Source: an uncultured Bacteroidales bacterium
GTDB taxonomy: Bacteria > Bacteroidota > Bacteroidia > Bacteroidales > Paludibacteraceae
Length of the DNA stretch: 64,000 nucleotides
Direction: 5' to 3'
Assembly: GCA_902779705.1 (NCBI GenBank)
Contig: CACZCR010000001.1
Location: 212,419 to 276,418, forward strand
The notes below the pieces were generated by a model, which saw only the letters and a program-made list of their open reading frames with translations, was not told the origin of the DNA and searched no databases. Positions 26,598 to 35,511 of this stretch are shown here, in pieces. The position numbers and the translations under genes are program-made. Numbering within the stretch: the stretch's first letter is position 1; each line of letters begins with the position of its first letter.

Positions 26598-27896
26598 ATG
26601 AAAAAAATCAGTATTCTTTTCGTGGCTGTCATGATGATGGTATCGTGCGGCTACAAAGCTAAAACCATCGCCCTCGAGACAGAGGCCGATTCTGTCAACT
26701 ATGCCCTAGGTGTCCTATTCGCATCCAATTGCCAGGATAGTACCGACGAGGGAATTAAAGAGTTTTTGGATGCAGTCAAAGCCGGTCATAACGGTGAGTG
26801 GGAAGATATGCCGCAAACCGAGAAGATAGGTCTGCATATCGGTATAGGTGCTGCCGAGTTTGTTACCGAAGGTTTGGCAGGCCGTCCGGAGATTACTTTC
26901 AACGGCGAAGTGTTTTTCCAAGCTCTGGTTAACACATGGTTGGATGATACCACTACCATCCCGTCCAAAGAGTTGATGCCATTCTGGATGCGCGCTATGT
27001 CGTCAGAAGTGCCGCAAGGCATAGAGTATGAAGCTAAAAAAGGTTCTTGCCCCGAGACGGCTGCTGAGGTTGAACTGACTAATTTCTTCGACTCCGTTAA
27101 CTATGTGTTTGGCGTACTCAATGCACAACAACTCAAGACGCAACTCGCACAGACGGATACCGTCACTCCGGAAGAAGAACAACTCTCTGTCTTGGTCAAA
27201 GCTATCAACAAGGGCCTCAACCTGAAGATCTATAGCCCTGCAGGATATGTCGGTGGACGCCAACTTGGTCAGTCTATCCGCGACCTTGAGAAAGATAGCA
27301 CCGGTTTCAAGGACTTCGGCGGCGCTGAAGTGGAGTTCGATATCCTCTTCCAAGGTCTGATCAACGGACTTAACGACTACGATGATATGATGTCGTACGA
27401 GGAAGCTAACCAGTACATCCGTCAACTCAGTCTGTCCAAACAGTTCGGCGAGTGGAAGAAAGAGAACGAGCAATGGCTCATCAATAACACTAGCAAAGAA
27501 GGCGTTCAGACTACTGAATCCGGCCTGCAATATAAGGTGATCAAAGAGGGAAAAGGAGACAAGCCGGCTGCTGTAGATACAGTAACTGTCCACTACGAGG
27601 GCAAACTGATCAACGACACCGTCTTCGATAGCTCCTATAAGCGTGGCGAACCTATCTCTTTCTGCCTTGGACAAGTCATCGCAGGTTGGACCGAAGGTCT
27701 TCAACTCATGAGCCCGGGCGCAGAGTATGAACTCTACATCCCTTATCACCTCGGATATGGAGAACAAGGTTCGCAGGGTGTGATTCAGCCCTTCTCGACC
27801 CTTATCTTCAAAGTCGAACTGATCAGCGTAAGCAAGGCCAAAGCAGCAGAACCTGCAGCTGAGCAACCAACCGCTGACATTCAAATGATACAATAA
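26598..27896 (+). CDS. FKBP-type peptidyl-prolyl isomerase, lipoprotein with duplicated N-terminal domain
   Basis: 432 residues. Lipobox 'MMVSC' with Cys17. Two FKBP_N-like helical regions follow, at about 25-130 ('ADSVNYALGVLFAS', 'IGLHIGIGAAEF') and 150-290 ('DSVNYVFGVLNAQQL', 'YVGGRQLGQSIRD'); both share the 'DSVNYxxGVL' start, so the region looks duplicated. The catalytic FKBP domain is at about 300-405 ('[27 protein letters not shown]'). The last 20 residues are Ala/Glu-rich. Likely anchored in the outer membrane, facing the periplasm, and helping envelope protein folding. Confidence 0.9.
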   Translation: MKKISILFVAVMMMVSCGYKAKTIALETEADSVNYALGVLFASNCQDSTDEGIKEFLDAVKAGHNGEWEDMPQTEKIGLHIGIGAAEFVTEGLAGRPEITFNGEVFFQALVNTWLDDTTTIPSKELMPFWMRAMSSEVPQGIEYEAKKGSCPETAAEVELTNFFDSVNYVFGVLNAQQLKTQLAQTDTVTPEEEQLSVLVKAINKGLNLKIYSPAGYVGGRQLGQSIRDLEKDSTGFKDFGGAEVEFDILFQGLINGLNDYDDMMSYEEANQYIRQLSLSKQFGEWKKENEQWLINNTSKEGVQTTESGLQYKVIKEGKGDKPAAVDTVTVHYEGKLINDTVFDSSYKRGEPISFCLGQVIAGWTEGLQLMSPGAEYELYIPYHLGYGEQGSQGVIQPFSTLIFKVELISVSKAKAAEPAAEQPTADIQMIQ

Positions 27897-28591
27897 TGAA
27901 GCGGTTTTCGATATCCATACTGCTGTTCTTAGCAGTTCTCAACTTGTGTGCGCAGACACCTGTACTGCGTACACAGGCTGATACCATCAACTACTATATC
28001 GGTATGCTTGAGGGCTCCCGTATGGGTGAGTCCATTCGTGGCCAAAAAGAGATCATGCCTACCGTGGCAACGGACTACGAGCTCATCAAAGCCGGCGTCC
28101 AACTGGGACTGGATGGCAAGGTGACACTCACCGAGGAGGAACTGCTCAAATACCTGCAGTCGTCCTTCGAAACCTTGCAGGCCAAACAGGCAGAGACCAA
28201 ACAGGCTGAAGAGCAGGCTTTTCTGACACAAAACGGCAAACGCAAGGGTGTCAAAACAACTCCCTCAGGTTTGCAGTATGAGGTGCTTAAGGCGGTTAAA
28301 ACAAAGAACCCTGTTCATCCTACCGACACCTCTTCTGTGAAAGTCCATTACGAAGGTAAACTGTTGGATGGCACTATCTTCGACAGCTCGTACCAACGCG
28401 GCGAGCCTATCTCCTTCCCGCTTAATGGCGTGATCAAGGGATGGACCGAGGGTGTACAACTGATGACGGTTGGTGAGAAGTACCGCTTCTTTATCCCGTA
28501 CAAGTTGGGATACGGAGAACGTGGCGCAGGTGAACATATACCGCCCTATGCGACACTTGTCTTCGATATCGAACTGCTGGAAATTAAGTAA
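27896..28591 (+). CDS. FKBP-type peptidyl-prolyl isomerase, periplasmic
   Basis: 231 residues. Signal peptide 1-19 ending 'NLCAQ' (the Cys is not in a good lipobox, so soluble periplasmic is favoured). One FKBP_N-like region (25-105, 'ADTINYYIGMLEGSRMGESIRG') and an FKBP domain at about 135-231. The start ATG shares a base with the stop of the preceding gene (TAATG), so translation is coupled. Third of the tandem FKBP set. Confidence 0.92.
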   Translation: MKRFSISILLFLAVLNLCAQTPVLRTQADTINYYIGMLEGSRMGESIRGQKEIMPTVATDYELIKAGVQLGLDGKVTLTEEELLKYLQSSFETLQAKQAETKQAEEQAFLTQNGKRKGVKTTPSGLQYEVLKAVKTKNPVHPTDTSSVKVHYEGKLLDGTIFDSSYQRGEPISFPLNGVIKGWTEGVQLMTVGEKYRFFIPYKLGYGERGAGEHIPPYATLVFDIELLEIK

Positions 28592-28614
28592 ATCGTCTAA
28601 TCGTCAATTATTCG
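28591..28614. repeat. 8-bp tandem array before second flippase
   Basis: AATCGTCT (28591), AATCGTCA (28599), then the degenerate ATTATTCG (28607), ending exactly at the ATG at 28615. It fills the whole gap between the FKBP stop and the flippase start. Confidence 0.6.
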
Positions 28615-30090
28615 ATGGGCATTATCGCTAAGCAATCTATTCGTGGCACGATCGTAACCTACCTAGGCATAGCCGTAGGTTTTGTGACTACGTTCTTTGT
28701 GTTGACCCGTTTCCTCACCACAGAGGAGATCGGGTTGACACGGGTGCTTATCGATGCGGCTACCTTGTTCATCGGACTGGCACAACTCGGCACGTCTAAT
28801 TCAATCATCCGGTTCTATCCCTACTTCCACGAGCAGGATAACCGTACCCACGGCTTCTTTTTCTGGACCCTGATCGTGCCGTTTGTCGGATTCTGCCTGT
28901 TTGCCGTAGTTTATTGTGCGTGTCATGTGCCACTCGCTGCGTGGTTTGGCGAGAAATCTCCGCTCTTTGTCGACTACTATTACCTAGTTTTGCCGTTGGC
29001 GTTCTTCATGCTCTACCAACTGGTGTTCGAGACCAACGCCAATGTGCTCATGCAGATCGTGGTACCCAAAGCAGTCCGCGAACTATGGGTGCGCGTCGGA
29101 CTGCTAGCTTTGTATCTGCTCTACGCCTTCCGCGTCCTATCTATCAATGGACTGGTTATCGGTATATGCATCAACTACGGTGTGGCTGCCTTCATCAATC
29201 TGGCATACCTGCTTTCGTTACATGCAGTCGACTGGAGACCCGATATGGCTTTTCTGCGCGCTAATACACAACTCGTCAGACGATACGTCCGATATACGGC
29301 CTTCCTGATCATATCTGCGCTGGCAGCCACTGTGGCACCGCTACTATCGTCTTTCTTCATTACGGCTAAGATGGGACTTGACTCTACCGGTATCTTCGCT
29401 ATCGCAACATATATGGCGGCAGTGGTAGGCGTCCCTTACCGTTCGGTGACGGCTATTGTCTCACCACAACTGTCTCGCGCTATCAAAGAACAAGACCGTG
29501 ACCAATGTTCGCATCTGATCCAACAAGTCACAGGCACCATGTTACTGGTTGGAGGATTCATACTCCTCACTATATGGGTCAATATTGACCTCATTTTCCT
29601 TATCCTGCCTAACGGACAGACCTATGCCGTGGCACGCTACGTAGTCCTCTTCTTGGGATTAAGCCAACTCATCCTATCTACGTTTACTATCTGCCTTACG
29701 GCGCTCAACTATTCACGCTTCTATGCGTTCAGTCTGTTGCTGTCGCTCATCTTAACCGGCAGCGTCCTACTGCTCAATAACTATCTCATTCCTCGCTATG
29801 GTATCGATGGAGCGGCCCTGAGCAACTTGATCGCCTATGCACTCTATGGACTACTTTTAGTCCTTACCCTCGTGCCCCTTTGCCGACTCAAGATCGTCAA
29901 CCGCAGATGGGCATACACAGCTTTGCTACTACTCACCATCTTTGTGCTCAATGCACTGTGGTGTCGCTATATACCTACTATCAACATTTGGCTGGATTCC
30001 ATCCTACGCTCCATTATCCTACTCGGCGGCGGACTATGGATAGCCTATCGTGCTAAATTATCGCCTGAGATCAATGCGTTACTTTCTTGA
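28615..30090 (+). CDS. Second Wzx-like flippase
   Basis: 491 residues, 12-14 transmembrane segments. 'GIIAKQSIRGTIVTYLGIAVGFVTTFFVLTRFL' is the usual N-terminus of Bacteroidetes lipopolysaccharide-flippase-like proteins. The sequence is only distantly like the flippase at 23976 and has a longer C-terminal membrane region. No glycosyltransferases are nearby, so the substrate is unknown. Its 3' end overlaps truA by 17 bases. Confidence 0.87.
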   Translation: MGIIAKQSIRGTIVTYLGIAVGFVTTFFVLTRFLTTEEIGLTRVLIDAATLFIGLAQLGTSNSIIRFYPYFHEQDNRTHGFFFWTLIVPFVGFCLFAVVYCACHVPLAAWFGEKSPLFVDYYYLVLPLAFFMLYQLVFETNANVLMQIVVPKAVRELWVRVGLLALYLLYAFRVLSINGLVIGICINYGVAAFINLAYLLSLHAVDWRPDMAFLRANTQLVRRYVRYTAFLIISALAATVAPLLSSFFITAKMGLDSTGIFAIATYMAAVVGVPYRSVTAIVSPQLSRAIKEQDRDQCSHLIQQVTGTMLLVGGFILLTIWVNIDLIFLILPNGQTYAVARYVVLFLGLSQLILSTFTICLTALNYSRFYAFSLLLSLILTGSVLLLNNYLIPRYGIDGAALSNLIAYALYGLLLVLTLVPLCRLKIVNRRWAYTALLLLTIFVLNALWCRYIPTINIWLDSILRSIILLGGGLWIAYRAKLSPEINALLS

Positions 30091-30832
30091 CTTCTCATAT
30101 CGCGGAACGGACTTCCATGGTTCGCAGACCCAGCCCAATGCTATCACGGTCCAGCAGACCCTTGAACAAGCATTGGCTACTATCATGCGTTCTTCTATAC
30201 CGCTTACTTTTGCCGGACGTACCGACGCTGGAGTCCATGCGCGTCAGATGGTGACACATTTCGATTGGACGGAGCAATTACCCGCTAACCTCGTACATCG
30301 ACTCAATAGCCTGCTGCCCGACTCAATAGCGGTGCGTAGCATACAGCCTGTCACCAATGAGGCACATGCACGCTTTGACGCCATTGCACGCACTTATCGC
30401 TACTATATTACATCCGCCAAACAGCCTTTCGCTACACTCATTCGAACACGTGTGGCACCCGGACTGGATTTTGAAGCTATGAATCAGGCTGCTCAACTCC
30501 TACTCGGCAGACAAGATTTTGCCTCGTTCTGTCGTTTACACACAGATGTCAAAACTACTATATGCACAGTTACCGAGGCCTATTGGACTGTTGAGAACGA
30601 TACCGATGCGTATTTTACCATTACGGCCGACCGATTTCTGCGTAATATGGTCAGAGCCGTAGTCGGTACGTTGTTCGAGGTGGGACGACATCAACTTACT
30701 TTATCGCAGTTTGCTGAAGTGATCCAAGCACAAAACAGAACGGCTGCAGGCCACTCGGCAGATGCAAAAGGACTATTCCTCGAACAAATTACATACCCCG
30801 AAACAATATTCATTAACAATAAAAAATCATGA
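30074..30832 (+). CDS. truA: tRNA pseudouridine(38-40) synthase TruA
   Basis: 252 residues from the ATG at 30074 ('MRYFLDFSYRGTDFHGSQ'); the open frame extends upstream but only inside the flippase gene. Catalytic Asp51 is in 'GRTDAGVHARQM', and 'RTYRYYI', 'HDFASFCR'-like 'QDFASFCRLH' and 'FLRNMVRAVVGTLFEVG' are the remaining TruA motifs. It isomerises uridines 38-40 in the anticodon arm. Overlaps with both neighbours suggest one transcript from the FKBP genes through the pectin genes. Confidence 0.95.
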   Translation: MRYFLDFSYRGTDFHGSQTQPNAITVQQTLEQALATIMRSSIPLTFAGRTDAGVHARQMVTHFDWTEQLPANLVHRLNSLLPDSIAVRSIQPVTNEAHARFDAIARTYRYYITSAKQPFATLIRTRVAPGLDFEAMNQAAQLLLGRQDFASFCRLHTDVKTTICTVTEAYWTVENDTDAYFTITADRFLRNMVRAVVGTLFEVGRHQLTLSQFAEVIQAQNRTAAGHSADAKGLFLEQITYPETIFINNKKS

Positions 30833-32382
30833 TTATGAAGCACACTGTTTCCCTCTTCGTTGCATGTATTTGCGCGATGACCGCAATGGCGGCTAAACCC
30901 ACTTATCAACACATGACTCAGAAGGAGGCAAATGCCCTGGTCAAAACGGCTAAGTTCAAAATGCCGAAAGTCAAAGTTCCGGTGTTCGGCAACGCAACAT
31001 ACAATGTTTTGGATTACGGAGCAGATCCAACCGGTCAACAATTAGCAACCAAGGCTATCCAACAAGCCATAGACCAGTGCAGCGCACAAGGAGGAGGTAC
31101 GGTGATAATTCCTGCCGGTATATACATCACAGGCCCTATTGCTCTCAAATCAAACGTTCGCCTTTATACCGAGCGTAATTGCTTCGTGTCCTTCACCAAC
31201 GATTTAAGCCAATATACTATTTACGAGTCCTGGTTCGAAGGAATTCCTACAATGCGCTGTACATCGCCTATTTCTGCCTTCAACCAGACCAATATAGCTA
31301 TCACCGGCTATGGTGTGTTCAATGGCAATGGTGACTACTGGAGACCCATCAAAAAGTCCAAAATGGCTGAAACCCAGTGGAAGAAACAACTCAAAGACAA
31401 AGGCGGAATAGTGGTTAACAATATCTGGTATCCGGATTCTGCATCGCTCTATGCACAGTCCTTGTGTCAAGACCAAAACGTACCCGTTGTCACCAATCCC
31501 GACGACTGGGCACGCATCAAATCCTTCCTGCGTCCGGTGATGTTGCATTTTGTGCAATGCCAGAATATCCTGCTCGAAGGAGTCACCTTCGAAAACTCCC
31601 CTGCTTGGAATCTTCACCCTATGCTCTGCGACAACCTCATACTCTCCAACCTCAACGTGCGCAATCCGTGGTATAGCCAAAACGGCGATGGTGTGGATGT
31701 CGAATCATGCAAAAATGTACTCATCCAACGCTGTCAGTTCGACGTCGGAGATGATGCCATCTGTATGAAATCGGGTAAGAACAAACCCGGTCGCGATCGT
31801 GGCATACCAACGGAGAATGTCATCGTCGACCAATGTGTTGTCTATCATGGACACGGTGGCTTTGTCGTGGGTTCGGAAATGTCTGGCGGTATCAAGAATG
31901 TCCAAGTAACCAACAATCTGTATATCGGTACCGATGTGGGACTTAGATTCAAATCTACCCGCGGACGCGGAGGCGTAGTGGAGAATATCTACATCGATAA
32001 TGTACAAATGTGCAACATCCCCAACGAGGCACTCCTCTTCGATCTCTTCTATGGAGGCAAAGGAGCCGGTGAAGAAACCGAAGAAGAACTGGCTGCGCGT
32101 ATGAATGCCGAGGCACCCGCTGCTAGTGAAGAGACACCGCAATTCAAAAATATCTTCATCTCTAACTGCACCGCTTCCAATGTCAAACGCTGCATGTATT
32201 TCAACGGATTGCCGGAGATGAAAATCCAGAATGTCAGCCTCAAAAATATCCGTATGCAAGGTACTGAAGGCGCTCTCCTTCGTCAAACCGATGGACTGAC
32301 TATCGACAACGTCATTCTTTTGCCAACCAAAGGCGAGGCCTTCCAACTTGCACCTACGGTCACCAATGTTCAGATCAAGTAA
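30829..32382 (+). CDS. Secreted GH28 polygalacturonase
   Basis: 517 residues. Signal peptide to about residue 23 ('MTAMAAK'). GH28 right-handed beta-helix with all catalytic motifs: 'NGDGVD' (Asp287), 'GDDAI' (Asp308, Asp309), 'GHGG' (His342) and 'RFKS' (Arg373, Lys375). 'YNVLDYGADPTGQQLATKAIQQAID' opens the domain. It cleaves alpha-1,4 galacturonic acid bonds in pectin, either endo or exo. The first ATG overlaps the truA stop (ATGA); a second ATG at 30835 is equally possible. It is paired with the DUF4861 lipoprotein. Confidence 0.94.
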   Translation: MIMKHTVSLFVACICAMTAMAAKPTYQHMTQKEANALVKTAKFKMPKVKVPVFGNATYNVLDYGADPTGQQLATKAIQQAIDQCSAQGGGTVIIPAGIYITGPIALKSNVRLYTERNCFVSFTNDLSQYTIYESWFEGIPTMRCTSPISAFNQTNIAITGYGVFNGNGDYWRPIKKSKMAETQWKKQLKDKGGIVVNNIWYPDSASLYAQSLCQDQNVPVVTNPDDWARIKSFLRPVMLHFVQCQNILLEGVTFENSPAWNLHPMLCDNLILSNLNVRNPWYSQNGDGVDVESCKNVLIQRCQFDVGDDAICMKSGKNKPGRDRGIPTENVIVDQCVVYHGHGGFVVGSEMSGGIKNVQVTNNLYIGTDVGLRFKSTRGRGGVVENIYIDNVQMCNIPNEALLFDLFYGGKGAGEETEEELAARMNAEAPAASEETPQFKNIFISNCTASNVKRCMYFNGLPEMKIQNVSLKNIRMQGTEGALLRQTDGLTIDNVILLPTKGEAFQLAPTVTNVQIK

Positions 32383-33460
32383 ACTCATACTTATTTTATC
32401 ACCAGCCTTCCTACTCGCGGCTTGCCAGCCGCGGGTAGCTACGTCCTTCTGGCGAATCGGTACTCCTGCCGATTCGACCAAAGAAGGTTATGCTGTGCTC
32501 TATGAGGGGCAGAAAATGCGTCATTGCTATCCTATCATAGAGTGGACAGCTGACCCAGCAGTAGATACATATCACCAACTCCATCATCACGGAGTTGCGG
32601 TAGAGTCCGAACTTATGGCCTATCGCATCTATTTTGACAAAAAACAGACGATAGATCCTTACTGCAAACGCAGACCTCAGCTCGAACTTGCACAGAGTCA
32701 CTGGTATCCTAACGACTCACTTCTGGCTGCCGAGTATGGCGATGACATCCTCCGTGTAAGCGGCACAGTCGGTGTCGGTTCGGTCAAGTATTGGAACGGC
32801 AAGAAAATGGTGCACATCGACCCCGTTGCCTCCCGTTCCCAGCGTATCGTCTCGCAGTCCCGCACCTCCGCTACCATCGAAGTTTCCGTCCACGGCTGGC
32901 AAATTCCTAGTGATTCTAGGGCTCCTAGTGTTTCTAGTCCCCTAGTCGATCTCACCACCCGCTATACCATGCGTGCCGGTCACCGCGACCTTCGTTGCGA
33001 TGTCTTACTTTCTGATACTGTCTCTGGTCTCTGCACCGGCGTGCAATGTATTCCCGCCAAAGGAAATCTTACAGACGTAGTCGATCTTACAGCGAAGCGG
33101 TCTTACAGTGATAACGGTCTTGCAGGCGGAGCCGGTCAGTGCTCGTTTACCGAGCACTTAGAAAACGGCGTTCTCCTCATCTCTTGGGGCACCGACTGGC
33201 CGGTCAATGACTCGGCCAAGTATGCTAAAGAGACTGTAGGTCTTGCTGTTTTCGTTCCCAAACAATATGTGGGTGAACTCGTCTGCGACAAGCAGAACAA
33301 CCTCTGCTTACTTAATACCCTCCCCCTGAGGGGAGGGACGGGGAGAAGTCTTCATTTCTACCTCACTTGCGTCGGCGCTACAAAAGAGAACCACCCCGTG
33401 GCACGAAATGCTACAGAGTGGCTCACTTATCTACGCCGTTGGGCAAAAAACTTAAAGTAG
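32366..33460 (+). CDS. DUF4861-family lipoprotein (pectin locus)
   Basis: 364 residues from the ATG at 32366, overlapping the GH28 end by 17 bases. Lipobox 'FLLAAC', Cys20. 'GYAVLYEGQKMRHCYPIIEWTADPAVDTYHQLHHHGVAVESELMAYRIYFD' and 'LAQSHWYPNDSLLAAEYGDDILRVSGTVGVG' match the DUF4861 family, which travels with pectin and rhamnogalacturonan genes; a lyase- or hydrolase-like role has been suspected. Two repeats disturb the gene: a 9-bp tandem array at 32908-32943, coding for 'PSDSRAPSVSSP', and a GC-rich hairpin at 33318-33337, coding for 'LPLRGG'. Both keep the frame open. The stop overlaps convergent htpG by 9 bases. Confidence 0.82.
   Translation: MFRSSKLILILSPAFLLAACQPRVATSFWRIGTPADSTKEGYAVLYEGQKMRHCYPIIEWTADPAVDTYHQLHHHGVAVESELMAYRIYFDKKQTIDPYCKRRPQLELAQSHWYPNDSLLAAEYGDDILRVSGTVGVGSVKYWNGKKMVHIDPVASRSQRIVSQSRTSATIEVSVHGWQIPSDSRAPSVSSPLVDLTTRYTMRAGHRDLRCDVLLSDTVSGLCTGVQCIPAKGNLTDVVDLTAKRSYSDNGLAGGAGQCSFTEHLENGVLLISWGTDWPVNDSAKYAKETVGLAVFVPKQYVGELVCDKQNNLCLLNTLPLRGGTGRSLHFYLTCVGATKENHPVARNATEWLTYLRRWAKNLK
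32908..32943. repeat. 9-bp tandem array inside the DUF4861 gene
   Basis: Units TAGTGATTC (32908), TAGGGCTCC (32917), TAGTGTTTC (32926), TAGTCCCC (32935), then TAG. In the gene's frame the TAGs are out of phase, so the array codes for a Ser/Pro-rich insert rather than stops. Confidence 0.7.
33318..33343. repeat. GC-rich palindromic element inside the DUF4861 gene
   Basis: A perfect 8-bp inverted repeat, CCCTCCCC (33318-33325) and GGGGAGGG (33330-33337), with a 4-base loop and then ACGGGG. It resembles the palindromic core of the three-copy repeat at 55471-55614. In frame it codes for 'TLPLRGGTG'. Confidence 0.65.
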
Positions 33461-35413
33461 TTCCACCGAACGATTAACGAACTTCGCCAAGGCTTCGCCT
33501 TTCAGTTGGCCGCTTGCCAAGAGCGCAATATCAATCAACTGTTTCATGCGTTCGTCTTCGTTTGCCAGTGTATAGACCGTTTTAACAACGGTCTCTTTTT
33601 TGCCGTCTTTTTCCACTTCTTCCTGTACCTCCTCGCTGGTCTCCTTGCCAACCAGTTCCTGAATCAGCGGGTGAGAAGTGTTCACTACCAAGTTGTATTG
33701 GTCAGGCATTTGCCCATAGAACGACATACCTTGTTGGTGTGCTGCCATCTCTTTCATACGACGCATAAACTCGTTCTGTGTCAAGAATACAGGTAGTGCG
33801 TCCGAAGCTGCGGCTTCACATGTTACATAATAACGCAGTTTGTCAGCATCACTTGGTAGCAGCGCTTCAAATGCTTTCCTTAAGCCTTCTTTCTGCTCGT
33901 CAGAATAGGTATCCTTGGCAGCATCTTCTTTCTTTATGAGATTTTCGATGGTGTCGCTGTCAATACGTACGAAACGCAATTTCTGCTCCACTGAACTATC
34001 CGTCTCAGTCATAGCCTTTTGCTCCGCCTGACTCATAACATGTATATCCAACTCACCATCCATCAGCAATACATCATATCCTTTTTGTTTTGCCCGCTCA
34101 ATATAAGTATAGTGGGCATCAGGATCATTGGTGTATAATAGCACGATGTTGCCGTCTTTGTCAGTCTGCGCTTCTTTGATCTTATTTTGATATTCGCTGA
34201 GGGTGTAGTACTCACCGCCGATATTCTTATAGAGCGCAAAGCCTGTAGCCTTGTCATAGAACTTCTCGTCGGTCAACATACCAAATTGGATGAACAGTTT
34301 GATATCGTCCCATTTCTTAGCAAAATCCTCTTTGTCTGCTTTGTACAACTCTGCTAGTTTATCAGCCACTTTCTTGGTGATGTAGCCGCTAATCTTCTTG
34401 ACGTTGTTGTCGCTCTGGAGGTAACTGCGGCTTACATTCAACGGAATGTCAGGACTATCGATTACACCATGAAGCAGCGTTAGATACTCCGGGACAATAT
34501 TCGCCACTTCGTCCGTTACAAACACTTGATTGCAATAAAGCTGAATCTTGTTGCGCTTGATATCTAAGTTGCTCTTAATCTTCGGAAAATACAATATACC
34601 CGTTAGGTGGAACGGATAGTCTACATTCAGGTGGATATGAAATAGTGGTTCTTCCATTTGCATTGGATACAACTCGTGGTAGAACTGCTCGTAGTCCTCG
34701 TTCTTGAGTTCAGATGGCTTCTTTGTCCAAGCGGGTGTGGTGTCGTTGATGATGTTCTCTTCATCTAGTTCCACTTGCTTGCCATCTTTCCATTCCTTTT
34801 TCTTGCCGAACGCAATCTCTACAGGCAGGAACTTGCAGTATTTCTTCAGCAAGCCTTCTATCGTTGCATCCTCCAAATACTGGCTGAACTCATCATCTAT
34901 GTGTAGTACAATATCTGTTCCCCTTTCTGCCTTGATGGTATCCTCCATCGTATACTCAGGATTACCTTCGCAGCTCCAATGAACCGCTTTCGCGTCCTCC
35001 TTATACGATTGACTGAAAATCTCTACTTTTTTGCTTACCATGAAAGCGGAGTAGAAACCCAAGCCGAAGTGACCAATGATAGCCTCCGCTTTGTCCTTGT
35101 ACTGGTTGAGGAACTCCTCGGCACCGCTAAACGCTATCTGGTTGATGTACTTATCCACCTCTTCGGCAGTCATACCTACGCCGTGATCACTCACCGTCAG
35201 CGTCTTTTTATCTTTATCAATAGATACGCGTACGCGTATGTCACCTAGATCACCTTTTACCTCGCCGACAGAACTCAAGGTTTTTAATTTCGTTGTCGCA
35301 TCTACTGCATTACTGATCAACTCACGAAGAAAAATCTCGTGATCCGAGTACAAAAACTTTTTGATAACGGGGAAAATGTTGTCTGATGTTACCCCAATAT
35401 TTCCTTTTGCCAT
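33452..35413 (-). CDS. htpG: Hsp90-family chaperone HtpG
   Basis: 653 residues. N-terminal GHKL ATPase: 'FLRELISNAVDATTKLK' (catalytic Glu and Asn), 'VSDHGVGMTAEEVDKYINQIAFSG' and 'GHFGLGFYSAFMV'. The middle domain has 'GILYFPKI' and 'LNVSRSYLQSDNNVKKI' with its catalytic-loop Arg. The C-terminal dimerisation domain is shorter in conservation. A Glu/Lys-rich insert near residue 600 ('SEEVQEEVEKDGKKETVVKT') makes it longer than E. coli HtpG (624). Cytoplasmic chaperone. No CIRCE or other heat-shock operator was seen upstream. Confidence 0.97.
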   Translation of the reverse strand: MAKGNIGVTSDNIFPVIKKFLYSDHEIFLRELISNAVDATTKLKTLSSVGEVKGDLGDIRVRVSIDKDKKTLTVSDHGVGMTAEEVDKYINQIAFSGAEEFLNQYKDKAEAIIGHFGLGFYSAFMVSKKVEIFSQSYKEDAKAVHWSCEGNPEYTMEDTIKAERGTDIVLHIDDEFSQYLEDATIEGLLKKYCKFLPVEIAFGKKKEWKDGKQVELDEENIINDTTPAWTKKPSELKNEDYEQFYHELYPMQMEEPLFHIHLNVDYPFHLTGILYFPKIKSNLDIKRNKIQLYCNQVFVTDEVANIVPEYLTLLHGVIDSPDIPLNVSRSYLQSDNNVKKISGYITKKVADKLAELYKADKEDFAKKWDDIKLFIQFGMLTDEKFYDKATGFALYKNIGGEYYTLSEYQNKIKEAQTDKDGNIVLLYTNDPDAHYTYIERAKQKGYDVLLMDGELDIHVMSQAEQKAMTETDSSVEQKLRFVRIDSDTIENLIKKEDAAKDTYSDEQKEGLRKAFEALLPSDADKLRYYVTCEAAASDALPVFLTQNEFMRRMKEMAAHQQGMSFYGQMPDQYNLVVNTSHPLIQELVGKETSEEVQEEVEKDGKKETVVKTVYTLANEDERMKQLIDIALLASGQLKGEALAKFVNRSVELL

Positions 35414-35431
35414 ATCCTAATAAATTTATTT

Positions 35432-35462
35432 GTCTGACTTCTAACAGACCATACGTTGGTCT
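35432..35462 (-). other. Mutually exclusive hairpins upstream of htpG
   Basis: GTCTG (35432-35436) can pair with CAGAC (35445-35449), and AGACCA (35446-35451) can pair with TGGTCT (35457-35462); the two helices share bases. The segment is about 20 bases ahead of the htpG start, where an RNA switch could act, but no family is recognised. Confidence 0.3.
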
Positions 35463-35511
35463 AACACCTAATGTCAAATAGTGTGCCAACCTTCATTCTT
35501 CTGCCATTCTG

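Noticed and set aside
33318..33343. Terminator within the DUF4861 gene
   Set aside because: The hairpin lacks a T-run and is over 100 bases before the stop codon; treated as a repeat element.
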